DNA of 19,383 nt from Thermodesulfovibrionales bacterium (GTDB lineage: Bacteria > Nitrospirota > Thermodesulfovibrionia > Thermodesulfovibrionales > SM23-35). The position numbers were made by a program, and so were the translations under genes. The notes beneath the pieces were generated by a model. It searched no databases. It was not told the origin of the DNA and worked only from the letters and a program-made list of their open reading frames with translations. The DNA lies in the NCBI GenBank assembly GCA_022013235.1, contig JAKLQR010000231.1:1-19383 (forward strand), given 5' to 3'. Within the stretch, counting starts at the first letter, position 1; every line of letters starts with the position of its first letter. Positions 5,950 through 13,264 of the stretch are shown here, in pieces.

Positions 5950-6690
5950 TTAATGTAACGCGTAAACGACCGGAACAGTGATCTCCGCCTTGACTGGAGG
6001 AGGAGGGAAGGGTGAGGCCCTCTTGACTGTTTCCACAGCATTGTTGTCGAGGATTTCTTTCCCTGAACTTTGTTTGACCTTGATGTCAATGATACGTCCG
6101 TCGTTCAGAATGAGAAATGAAACGGTTACTTTCCCCTGCCATCCCATCTGGCGTGCAACCCTGGGATATGTAATGTTTTTCTGGATTAAATCACGGATAT
6201 AAAAAAAGTTTTTCTTAAGATAAAGCGGATACCATTGGCTCGGCGTATCCTGAGAAACTGATTCATGCCTCTTTCCGGTTTCAGATTGAAGAACTCCGCT
6301 TGCAAATGTAGCGAATTCGGCAGAGTGAGTCAGTTTGCTGGTCGACTTATTCTCTGGTTTTTCCTCAGGGAAAGCTAAAGGTGGTGTTTCTCTGCTTGGC
6401 GATTTTTTATATTCCACGACTGTTTTTTGTGGAATACCTTGCAGTGGCAGTTCAGGCCTTGATGGTTTCATGAGATTTTCCTGTCTGGTGTTCGCTGAGT
6501 TCCTGAGTATTTTTTCTGAAGATGTATACATGTGGTTGTGGGTCTCTTTCTCCGGAACATCCAGGGTTGATAAGTCAATAACCATGACCGTTTCCCTTGT
6601 TATCAGGCGAGTGCTGACGGTGAGCAGAGAAAGAACAATAAGAATATGCACAAGGAGGGAAAGCTGGAATGCCTTAATGTGATCTTTCAT
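5950..6690 (-). CDS. tonB: TonB-family energy transducer
   Basis: A 246-residue protein with a short cytoplasmic N-terminus, one membrane anchor at about residues 8-26 (LSLLVHILIVLSLLTV), a low-complexity periplasmic linker of ~130 residues and a TonB C-terminal domain (about 165-246). The domain shows NITYPRVARQMGWQGKV, FLILNDGRIIDI, SSGKEILDNNAVETVKRASPFP and a final IPV-like strand. TonB couples ExbB-ExbD energy to outer-membrane receptors. The linker has only modest proline content. No exbB, exbD or receptor gene is adjacent, so it works with subunits coded elsewhere or as a TonB-like paralogue. It stands alone between convergent and tandem genes with its own promoter. Confidence 0.9.
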   Translation of the reverse strand: MKDHIKAFQLSLLVHILIVLSLLTVSTRLITRETVMVIDLSTLDVPEKETHNHMYTSSEKILRNSANTRQENLMKPSRPELPLQGIPQKTVVEYKKSPSRETPPLAFPEEKPENKSTSKLTHSAEFATFASGVLQSETGKRHESVSQDTPSQWYPLYLKKNFFYIRDLIQKNITYPRVARQMGWQGKVTVSFLILNDGRIIDIKVKQSSGKEILDNNAVETVKRASPFPPPPVKAEITVPVVYALH

Positions 6691-6721
6691 ATCTTTCTAG
6701 TTAGGAAATTTGACTGTTCTT

Positions 6722-6750
6722 ATTGTAGCAAACGAAGGATAAAATATAAA
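6722..6750 (-). promoter_or_regulatory. Promoter of tonB
   Basis: On the minus strand TTTATA (complement of 6745-6750) and TACAAT (complement of 6722-6727) are separated by 17 nt. Transcription would start about 6715, giving a ~25-nt leader before the ATG at 6690. The -10 box matches 5 of 6 and the -35 box 4 of 6 consensus bases. No iron-box-like palindrome was identified over it. Confidence 0.45.
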
Positions 6751-6772
6751 TTGATATAAGTTCCATGAGGGA

Positions 6773-6825
6773 AAGAAACAGGCAGGGCGTGGTCACTTTC
6801 TGTGACCACGCCCTGCCTGTTTCTT
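6773..6825 (-). terminator. Intrinsic terminator with 24-bp perfect hairpin
   Basis: Arms 6773-6796 and 6802-6825 are perfectly complementary over 24 bp, with a 5-nt loop (TTTCT). The GC-rich core is CAGGCAGGGCGTGGTCAC. On the minus strand it is followed by pyrimidine-rich TTTCTTTCCC and lies 17 nt after the rhodanese stop, so it most likely ends the DoxX-rhodanese transcript before tonB. The stem is longer than most intrinsic terminators. Confidence 0.75.
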
Positions 6826-6841
6826 AAATGAAATGGAGGAG

Positions 6842-7354
6842 TTATTTTACCTTGTCTACCGGATTATCAGCCTCTTTCCAGGCTTTTATCCCTCCGGGAT
6901 AGCGATAGACGTTCTTGTATCCGAGCTTCACTGCCCACATGGCGCCGTTATGACTGCGTGTGCATTTCACAAACCCGCAGTAAACTACTATGGTACGGTC
7001 TTTATCCGGACCAAGCATTTTGAGGAATGCTTCTTTGGTCTTGTCATCAAGTGAGGTGACTTCCGGGATAGGGAATTCGAACTGAACTGCGCCAGGCACA
7101 TGTTGCTTTTTGTAACTGTCTTCATACGGCATAGTATCGATGATGAGCATGCTTTTTTTCTCATCAATCCACTTTTTCAATTCTTCGGTCGAAACGATAT
7201 CATAGCCTCCGCGTGTCACTTCCCTTGAAAGCTTTACCGCGGATTTTTCCGTATCCAGTTCTTTTGTACCCCAAAACGCATGACTATTCGCCGCAGTTGT
7301 CATAAGAAAAACACTGGTGACGAGCAACATAAGAATAACCCTGAATTTCAACAT
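6842..7354 (-). CDS. Exported rhodanese-domain protein
   Basis: A 170-residue protein with an N-terminal signal peptide (MLKFRVILMLLVTSVFLMTT, cleavage probably near ANSHA) and one rhodanese domain. The domain shows LIIDTMPYEDSYKKQHVPGA, VVYCGFVKCTRSH and YRYPGGIKAWKEA. Cys126, after VVY, is in the position of the catalytic cysteine; Cys131 lies inside a loop longer than in classical sulfurtransferases. It probably acts on sulfane sulfur or a thiol redox partner in the periplasm. The ATG at 7354 is chosen because AAGGAGGT lies 10 nt upstream; an in-frame GTG at 7363 is too close to that site. The gene follows the DoxX/MauE-like gene by a few bases, implying joint function. Confidence 0.85.
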   Translation of the reverse strand: MLKFRVILMLLVTSVFLMTTAANSHAFWGTKELDTEKSAVKLSREVTRGGYDIVSTEELKKWIDEKKSMLIIDTMPYEDSYKKQHVPGAVQFEFPIPEVTSLDDKTKEAFLKMLGPDKDRTIVVYCGFVKCTRSHNGAMWAVKLGYKNVYRYPGGIKAWKEADNPVDKVK

Positions 7355-7370
7355 AACAGACACTACCTCC

Positions 7371-7880
7371 TTAGAGTATTTTTAAGAGCCATGAACTATG
7401 GCTGAATCTCCGCTGTGAATGTGTATACCGGTAAAGATACATATAGAGGACAGCTCCAATCATAACCAGGTCGCGGTAAAAAGCTATTTTCAGGCTATCC
7501 TGCGCGATAATATCTTCAGGAGTGAAACAGCCGCAGTCGATATTAAGATCTTTGAGAATACCGTACCAGAGAACGATGACAAACATGATGAGCATGCTGA
7601 AAATCACCGTGAGACTGCCCCGGATATTGAATATAAGGCCGATTCCTGCAAGGACTTCCAGTGCGGGAAGCCCGATTGCTACCGGCGCGAGAAGAATTTC
7701 CGGAACAAGCCCATAGGTCGATATTGAATGTGCAAACGCTTTCGGATCAATGAGTTTCACTGCGCCTGCATAGATGAATATCGCTCCGATAATGAACCGG
7801 ATAATCCTGTATGGCCATGGAGAAGCAATTATTCTCTTCATCATTTTCGACCCAAACATATCAAAATAATTTTCGACCAT
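7371..7880 (-). CDS. DoxX/MauE-like membrane protein
   Basis: A 169-residue integral membrane protein with about four hydrophobic helices (near 24-44, 60-83, 88-108 and 134-150). It has the DoxX/MauE pattern RFIIGAIFIYAGAVKLIDPKAFAHSI in helix 1 and a CxC motif (Cys116, Cys118 in DCGCF) in the third loop, typical of the redox-associated MauE branch. Such proteins are thought to support disulfide or sulfur chemistry at the membrane. The following exported rhodanese fits: the pair may pass electrons or sulfur across the membrane, which is inferred. The start is uncertain; ATG at 7880 and a later ATG pair near residues 13-14 both lack clear ribosome binding sites. Confidence 0.8.
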   Translation of the reverse strand: MVENYFDMFGSKMMKRIIASPWPYRIIRFIIGAIFIYAGAVKLIDPKAFAHSISTYGLVPEILLAPVAIGLPALEVLAGIGLIFNIRGSLTVIFSMLIMFVIVLWYGILKDLNIDCGCFTPEDIIAQDSLKIAFYRDLVMIGAVLYMYLYRYTHSQRRFSHSSWLLKIL

Positions 7881-8061
7881 CGCATCTTTTTTATTATTGG
7901 CAAATAATAAACTATAAATCCAATAGATAATCTGGATAAAAAAAGCGTGATATATAGATATTTTCTTGATACATTCCCTAAAAAAAGTAATGGCGTAACA
8001 GCGTATTTGATGTGTTATACTATGAAAAGAACGAAAATAATTTTATCGGGGGGTAGTGAAT

Positions 8062-8358
8062 ATGTGTCTTGGTATTCCGTCAAAGATCATACAAATTGAT
8101 GACTCAAGGGCTACAATCGACGTATACGGCGCACAGCGTGAGATTAGTCTCCTTCTTATCGAGGAGCCGTTGAAGATAGGAGACTATGTGCTCGTGCATG
8201 CCGGTTTTGCAATCCAGAAGCTTCAGGAAGACGTCGCAAAAGAGACTCTCAAGCTTTTCGATCAGTATCTCGATATATTGAATGAACAGGAGTCAGGTTT
8301 TCAGGCAGCAGAAAAGAAACCAAAGAAAAGAACACGGAAAAAAGTCGCAGCCTCCTGA
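8062..8358 (+). CDS. hypC: HypC/HybG/HupF-family hydrogenase maturation chaperone
   Basis: A 98-residue protein. It begins MCLGIPSK, the family's signature, in which Cys2 (after Met removal) binds the iron of the Fe(CN)2CO unit together with HypD. DYVLVHAGFAIQ carries the conserved histidine. The ATG at 8062 is chosen over an in-frame GTG at 8056 because Cys must follow the initiator Met, and a GGGGGG ribosome binding site ends at 8053. The core ends near residue 76; a lysine/arginine-rich tail (EKKPKKRTRKKVAAS) extends it beyond typical HypC. No other hyp or hydrogenase gene is in the window, so it is an orphan here, working with a HypD coded elsewhere or as a paralogue. Confidence 0.92.
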   Translation: MCLGIPSKIIQIDDSRATIDVYGAQREISLLLIEEPLKIGDYVLVHAGFAIQKLQEDVAKETLKLFDQYLDILNEQESGFQAAEKKPKKRTRKKVAAS

Positions 8359-8545
8359 TTTTTTGTTCTTCTCCGTCTTAACGAACACGGCTTTCAGGCA
8401 CGCAATCCTGATCCTCTCATGACGTTCTTGTCTTGACACTTCCCTTTATGGTAATCTCCTTCATGCAATTTTATGACATAATGCGCAGAGAAGAGCGTCT
8501 ACTGCCCTAAGAAAGGAAATTGACACAGATAAAGGGGACTGGAGA

Positions 8546-9094
8546 ATGATAGAAAACGATCGATGGATAAGAGGGATGGCTGAAAAGGGGATGATCCAGC
8601 CTTTTCAGAAAGATCAGACAGGAAAGGGTATTATTTCGTATGGGATCAGTTCCTACGGGTATGATATGCGTGTCGCAGACGAATTCAAGATATTCTCAGG
8701 GTTGAATACCGAGGTTATTGATCCGAAGAACCTCGATCAGGGCAGTTTCACCGACTTCAAAGGCAGCGTTTGTATTATCCCCCCGAACTCCTTTGTCCTC
8801 GGGCGCTCAGTCGAATATTTCAAGATCCCCAGAGATGTTCTGGTGATATGTCTCGGAAAATCGACCTATGCGAGATGCGGGGTTGTGGTGAATGTCACCC
8901 CCCTGGAGCCTGAATGGGAAGGTTATGTGACTATAGAGATATCGAATACTGCACCGCTGCCTGTCAAGATCTATGCACACGAAGGAATAGCACAAGTGCT
9001 TTTCCTCAGGGGCGCTGAAGTGTGTGAAAAATCTTATGCAGACAAGGCGGGGAAATATCAGGCACAAAAAGGCATAACAACGGCAAAAATATGA
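8546..9094 (+). CDS. dcd: dCTP deaminase
   Basis: A 182-residue enzyme converting dCTP to dUTP (or directly to dUMP in bifunctional types), supplying dUMP for thymidylate. Motifs are SSYGYDMRVADEF, LGKSTYARCG (Ser106, Arg110), VNVTPLEPEWEG, the catalytic Glu131 in VTIEISN, and the C-terminal GKYQAQKGITTAKI that closes over the nucleotide. Length and all motifs are normal. GGAG lies a few bases before the ATG. Its last codons overlap the pyrF start (ATGA), giving a small pyrimidine operon. Mono- or bifunctionality cannot be decided by eye. Confidence 0.96.
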   Translation: MIENDRWIRGMAEKGMIQPFQKDQTGKGIISYGISSYGYDMRVADEFKIFSGLNTEVIDPKNLDQGSFTDFKGSVCIIPPNSFVLGRSVEYFKIPRDVLVICLGKSTYARCGVVVNVTPLEPEWEGYVTIEISNTAPLPVKIYAHEGIAQVLFLRGAEVCEKSYADKAGKYQAQKGITTAKI

Positions 9095-9822
9095 GCGATT
9101 CGGCTGATGGAAAAGGAAAACTGATACTTGCGCTTGATGTTCACGAATACGAACATGCGCTTGATCTTGTAGATAAATTTCATGATCATATCAGCATTTT
9201 CAAGGTAGGGCTCGAACTCTTTCTTTCAGCCGGCCCCAGGATTGTCGGGGAGATTCACAAGAGGGGCAGGAAAGTTTTCCTTGACCTCAAATTCCATGAT
9301 ATCCCGAATACTGTTTCGAAAGCCGCTATCGCGGCAACCAGGATGGGAGTATATATGTTCAACGTTCATGCATCGGGCGGTTTTGACATGATGAAAAAAT
9401 GCAGTGACAGTGTTGTCCAGACGTGCCTGAAAGAGAATATTGAACGTCCGAAGATCCTTGGGGTAACAGTACTGACCAGTCTCTCAAGGGAGATGCTCAG
9501 AGATGAACTCGGAATTCAATACGGCATGAGGACTCACGTCAAACATCTTGCCGCACTCTCCCAGAAGGCAGGTCTCGATGGTGTTGTATCCTCTGCGAGG
9601 GAAGTTGAGGCAATAAGGAACTCCTGCGGCCGGGGGTTTCTCATCGTAACGCCTGGAATCAGGCCTTCATGGTCGCCGCCTGATGATCAGAACAGGACTA
9701 TGACACCGAAAGAGGCAATCAGGGAAGGTGCGGATTATCTTGTTATGGGAAGGGCTATACTCCAGCAGAACAACCCCTTAAATGTTATAGAATTGATCAA
9801 CCTTGAAATACTTTCAGCCTGA
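9091..9822 (+). CDS. pyrF: Orotidine 5'-phosphate decarboxylase
   Basis: A 243-residue TIM-barrel enzyme catalysing OMP to UMP, the last step of de novo pyrimidine synthesis. LILALDV at the N-terminus, IFKVGLELF, the catalytic FLDLKFHDIPNTV (Asp65, Lys67, Asp70), VHASGGFDMM, GVTVLTS, DGVVSSAREV, the phosphate loop VTPGIRPSW and GADYLVMGRAI are all present and in order. The start overlaps dcd by 4 nt, indicating translational coupling. It converges with the PilZ gene with only 2 nt between the stops; no hairpin terminator is visible there. Confidence 0.97.
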   Translation: MSDSADGKGKLILALDVHEYEHALDLVDKFHDHISIFKVGLELFLSAGPRIVGEIHKRGRKVFLDLKFHDIPNTVSKAAIAATRMGVYMFNVHASGGFDMMKKCSDSVVQTCLKENIERPKILGVTVLTSLSREMLRDELGIQYGMRTHVKHLAALSQKAGLDGVVSSAREVEAIRNSCGRGFLIVTPGIRPSWSPPDDQNRTMTPKEAIREGADYLVMGRAILQQNNPLNVIELINLEILSA

Positions 9823-9824
9823 CT

Positions 9825-10205
9825 TCAAAAAAGAGAATTCGTAGTCTGTTCCAATATTCTTAATCCGGCCAGGGATAGATCAGGAAGAGGATTCATCCAC
9901 ATGACCCGTGCCTTACCGTGAAAAGAACGAATATTGAGGTCAACAATATCTCCGATTGAAAGGGCTGGTTTGCCGGATATTCTCAGGGAAAGTCCCTGCT
10001 TGGAGAAATTTGCAATAGTCGCAGTAAGGTCTAAACCCATATGAGAGAAGACAAAGGGGATATCTTTTGTTGTCCGGGATTCTTTCCTTTTATCCAGGCA
10101 CGAAATACCGCTGAAAATAATTCCACAATAAGGGCAGGGCCTGAAAGATTCTACCGATGCGGTATAAGAGTCTTTTTTACATACCGGACACTCCAACCTT
10201 ATCAT
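9825..10205 (-). CDS. Zinc-ribbon PilZ-domain protein
   Basis: A 126-residue protein. Residues 6-27 are a four-cysteine zinc ribbon (CPVC at 6-9, CPYC at 24-27). Residues ~40-123 are a PilZ domain with RKESR (40-44, RxxxR) and the second motif NFSKQGLSLRI in place of the usual D/NxSxxG; together these normally bind c-di-GMP. It is probably a cytoplasmic c-di-GMP receptor; the ribbon may contact a partner protein or nucleic acid. ATG at 10205 follows AAAGGAGA by about 7 nt; a TTG one codon earlier is less likely. It is transcribed away from the chorismate-binding enzyme gene, with 354 nt between. A diguanylate cyclase lies 3 kb away but in another transcript. Confidence 0.82.
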   Translation of the reverse strand: MIRLECPVCKKDSYTASVESFRPCPYCGIIFSGISCLDKRKESRTTKDIPFVFSHMGLDLTATIANFSKQGLSLRISGKPALSIGDIVDLNIRSFHGKARVMWMNPLPDLSLAGLRILEQTTNSLF

Positions 10206-10565
10206 CAAGCGGTCTCCTTTCTCATGTGTGAAAAATTAAAGTGTTTATTTGATAAATTTGTCTCTAACAATTACCTTCTATATAAAAATAGCACAAGAAT
10301 TGAAAGACTGTCTATTAGTCAATTTCCAATTATTGTGTAATAATTCATAAGGTTGCACTGTAGTAGAATTACTACGAAATAATACGGATACTTGGTAAAA
10401 AAGCCCGCAGAAACCTGCCTCTATTTACCGGACGCCGTTTAAGGGTCATATACACGCATAGGGAGAAAAAATCATTTCTTCCTTGCAAAAAAGAGGGTAT
10501 TCCTGCGGTGAAGGACAAATGATATATAATAGGCCTATCGGTTCCATATTGGAATCCCCGTGTTT
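10206..10565. other. Divergent intergenic region with short inverted repeats, no gene seen
   Basis: No convincing coding frame is present. Visible signals are: an inverted repeat GTAGTA-GAAT-TACTAC (10360-10375); an imperfect hairpin 10394-10429 (GGTAAA with TTTACC enclosing GCAG-AAAC-CTGC); a TATAAT at 10525-10530 that could be the -10 box of the downstream gene, without a good -35 box; and TTCCA-TAT-TGGAA (10543-10555), just downstream of that box, which could be an operator. No leader peptide with tandem Trp codons and no known riboswitch motif was recognised. Confidence 0.4.
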
Positions 10566-12089
10566 ATGGTAAATCCCTCTAAAAAAGATTTTCTCGAAAA
10601 TATCAGGCAGGGGAGTATATCTCCCCTTTATAGGGAACTGCCGTATTCTGCGCCATATGAAGTGTATGAGGCATTATACTCGGAGAACAGCTTCTTGCTG
10701 GAAAGCGTAAAAGGTCCGGCAAAGATTGCACGGTATTCTTTTATCGGCCTTGAACCCTGTATGGTTTTCCGCGCAAAGAACGGTGTAAGTGAAATATCGT
10801 CTTTTGTAAAGAAAAAGGAATATCGGGGCGACCCCCTGAGCATACTCAAAATGCTCGTTGCTTCATATAGTCAGAAGATATGGGAGCATCTTCCTCCGTT
10901 TCAGGGAGGAATCGCGGGGCTTCTCAGTTACGATTTTGTACAGTACCTCGAACAACTCCCCGTAAATGCAGTTGACGATACTCATCTTCCCGATGCTCAT
11001 TTCTTTGTCTGCAACAAGCTTCTCGCATTTGACCATGAAGAGAAAAAATGCTGGATTATAGTATGTCCCGGTGTTCACGAAATGTTTTTCCATACACCGT
11101 CTGTAGACTGGAATGAACAATACGAGAAAACGGAAGATGAAGTAGAGGATATCTATAATAAATTATCCTGCTTCACGGTATTCCCGGCGGGGAAAAAAGA
11201 CAGGGAAGACATCATAAGATGCGGCCCATGGGAATTACAAGGGAAAACGCATCGCAGAAACGGTATCGAGATTATCTATGAAATGAGAAAACGCGAATAC
11301 ATGGATATAGTCCGCAGGGCCAAGGAATATATAGCTGCGGGCGATATTTTTCAGGCAAACCTCTCACAGAGAGTATCTGCTCAGGTCAGGGGCATGAATC
11401 CATGGGAATTATATAAAACACTGAGGACGGTCAATCCTTCTCCTTTTGCAGCATTCATGCATTTCGGTGATTACCAGATAGTGAGTTCTTCTCCGGAAAG
11501 ACTCGTGAGAACAAAGAACGGTCTGATTGAAACACGGCCCATCGCAGGCACCCGTCCCCGCGGAAGAGACAGGACAGAAGATGAAAACTTACGACGGGAA
11601 CTGCTTCTCAATGAGAAGGAGAGGGCGGAGCATATTATGCTTATAGATCTTGAAAGGAATGACATCGGAAGGGTATCGGAGTACGGGAGCGTACGAGTCG
11701 ACGAACTCATGATCACGGAAGATTATTCCCATGTCATTCATATCGTCTCAAATATTACAGGGAATTTCGTTGCGAAAAAAGACTGTTTCGATGTGATACA
11801 GGCTACTTTTCCCGGAGGAACGATAACAGGGGTGCCGAAAGTAAGGTGCATGGAGATCATTGATGAACTCGAGCCGGTGCGGCGGGGGCCATACACCGGT
11901 TCGATAGGGTATATCGGTTTTTCAGGCAATATGGATTTGAACATTGTCATACGGTCATTTGTCATACAGAAGGGAAAAGCCTTTGTGCAGGCAGGCGCAG
12001 GAATTGTTGCGGATTCAGACCCTGAGAGGGAATATGGAGAAACGCTGAAAAAGGCAGAAGCTTTGATTAAAGCACTGGAGATGATATAA
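10566..12089 (+). CDS. Chorismate-binding enzyme: anthranilate/aminodeoxychorismate synthase component I
   Basis: A 507-residue TrpE/PabB family protein that aminates chorismate with ammonia from a glutaminase partner. The N-terminal part has SFLLESVKG and ARYSFIGLEP. The catalytic C-terminal half has AAGDIFQANLSQR, NPSPFAAFMHF, SSSPERL, TRPIAGTRPRG, LIDLERNDIGRV, YSHVIHIVSN, FPGGTITGVPKVRCMEII, GPYTGSIGYIGFSGNMDLNIVIR and QAGAGIVADSDPEREY. Ala in PIAGT, where PabB usually has Lys, favours anthranilate synthase. DLERND and YTGSIGYIGFSGNMD look more like PabB. No trpG/pabA or other trp or folate gene is adjacent to settle it. ATG at 10566 is chosen; GTG at 10560 is possible, and neither has a strong ribosome binding site. 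It converges with the GTPase gene, 2 nt apart. Confidence 0.87.
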   Translation: MVNPSKKDFLENIRQGSISPLYRELPYSAPYEVYEALYSENSFLLESVKGPAKIARYSFIGLEPCMVFRAKNGVSEISSFVKKKEYRGDPLSILKMLVASYSQKIWEHLPPFQGGIAGLLSYDFVQYLEQLPVNAVDDTHLPDAHFFVCNKLLAFDHEEKKCWIIVCPGVHEMFFHTPSVDWNEQYEKTEDEVEDIYNKLSCFTVFPAGKKDREDIIRCGPWELQGKTHRRNGIEIIYEMRKREYMDIVRRAKEYIAAGDIFQANLSQRVSAQVRGMNPWELYKTLRTVNPSPFAAFMHFGDYQIVSSSPERLVRTKNGLIETRPIAGTRPRGRDRTEDENLRRELLLNEKERAEHIMLIDLERNDIGRVSEYGSVRVDELMITEDYSHVIHIVSNITGNFVAKKDCFDVIQATFPGGTITGVPKVRCMEIIDELEPVRRGPYTGSIGYIGFSGNMDLNIVIRSFVIQKGKAFVQAGAGIVADSDPEREYGETLKKAEALIKALEMI

Positions 12090-12091
12090 GT

Positions 12092-13258
12092 CTATGAAAA
12101 GCGGAACCAGCTTTTCTTTTCCCTGATATTCTCAATGCTGGTCCGGATATCCCTGAGGATATCATTCGACGCTTTCTGGTCCTTCCTGAGTTCCTTAATT
12201 TCGGCGAGAATATTTGATACCGGACCGGCGAGTTCTGTTCTCATGTCCTTCATTTCGGCATTCATTCCGGAGAACGTTCCCGACAGTTCTTTGAGTGACT
12301 GAGACACACCCTGTAGCCCATTGATCATTTTATCCAGTTTTTCCACAAGGATGAGGGGCACCTCTACAATCTCTTTCACCACAACCTCTCTCGGGATGAA
12401 AGGTTCTTCCTTCGTTTCAGGAATGAGGGGCTGTTCTTTCAGAAAACGTTCCTGGATAGCGGTGAAATCCTCTTTTGCATCGGGCTCAGGTTTCTGGTCT
12501 TTTGGAGGCATTTGGAAGGCAGCTTCCACGGCCTCACGGGTATCCTGCGCCGCATGGCTTGTCGGTTCGATTACAGAAGCCTGAACTACAGATTCGCCTG
12601 ATGGAGAGACCGAAGCGGCTGCTTTTTCGAGAGGGACTGCGGTATCCTCTTTAGGCTGGATGTTAATTTTATGCTTTCTGGAAATATTCCGTATCACCAG
12701 CTTGGTGATATGCTGAAAAGTTTCCTCGACTCCGGCGCCGTCTATTGCAATAGCATCCTTGAAATCATACGTATTGTCCTGATTCAGGTCTCTGTTGAGT
12801 TCATCGATCGAAAGGACGTTGCTGAGGTCTCTCTTGTTATATTGAAGGACTATGGGAATATCATCGGGATTGATGTTGTTTGCCGTGAGGTTTTCCCTCA
12901 TGTTGCTGAAACTTTCGATATTCTGTTCCTTCATTTCGCGCTGGGAGTCTGCGACAAATATAACAGCATCAGCGCCTTTCAGGACAAGTCTCCGGGTTGC
13001 ATTATACCGGACCTGACCCGGTACCGTGTATAATTGAAAGCGGATGGAGAAATCGCTTATCTTTCCGAGTTCGACAGGGAGAAAATCGAAAAAAAGCGTC
13101 CTGTCCGCCTCGGTTGCTAGTGACAGGAGTTTTCCCCGTTTTGCCGGATCGAATGCCGAGTGAAGATATTGCAGGTTCGTTGTTTTTCCGCTCAGTCCGG
13201 GGCCATAATAAACAATCTTGATCGTGATCTCTTTTGTCGCGTAATTAAAGAGCGCCAT
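12092..13258 (-). CDS. MglA-like small GTPase with long C-terminal extension
   Basis: A 388-residue protein. Residues 1-198 are a Ras-like domain of the MglA type: P-loop YYGPGLSGKTTN (about 18-28), the switch region after LLSLATEADRTLFFDFLP, YTVPGQVRYNATRR (TVPGQ replacing the usual DxxGQ), NKRD (141-144) and AIDGAGVEET. MglA GTPases set cell polarity and drive gliding or type IV pilus placement in myxobacteria and relatives. Residues ~200-300 are a Pro/Glu-rich linker, and about 300-388 a predicted coiled coil (LVEKLDKMINGLQGVSQSLKELSG onwards) ending WFRFS. Plain MglA is about 195 residues, so the extension is a distinctive addition, perhaps for oligomerisation or partner binding. It starts 6 nt after the diguanylate cyclase stop, without a clear ribosome binding site. 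No mglB-like roadblock gene is visible. Confidence 0.87.
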   Translation of the reverse strand: MALFNYATKEITIKIVYYGPGLSGKTTNLQYLHSAFDPAKRGKLLSLATEADRTLFFDFLPVELGKISDFSIRFQLYTVPGQVRYNATRRLVLKGADAVIFVADSQREMKEQNIESFSNMRENLTANNINPDDIPIVLQYNKRDLSNVLSIDELNRDLNQDNTYDFKDAIAIDGAGVEETFQHITKLVIRNISRKHKINIQPKEDTAVPLEKAAASVSPSGESVVQASVIEPTSHAAQDTREAVEAAFQMPPKDQKPEPDAKEDFTAIQERFLKEQPLIPETKEEPFIPREVVVKEIVEVPLILVEKLDKMINGLQGVSQSLKELSGTFSGMNAEMKDMRTELAGPVSNILAEIKELRKDQKASNDILRDIRTSIENIREKKSWFRFS

Positions 13259-13264
13259 AATTTT

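Noticed and set aside
10206..10565. c-di-GMP (GEMM) riboswitch or trp attenuator in the long gap
   Set aside because: The conserved GEMM bases were not found, and there is no short leader frame with tandem Trp codons. A covariance-model search would settle it.
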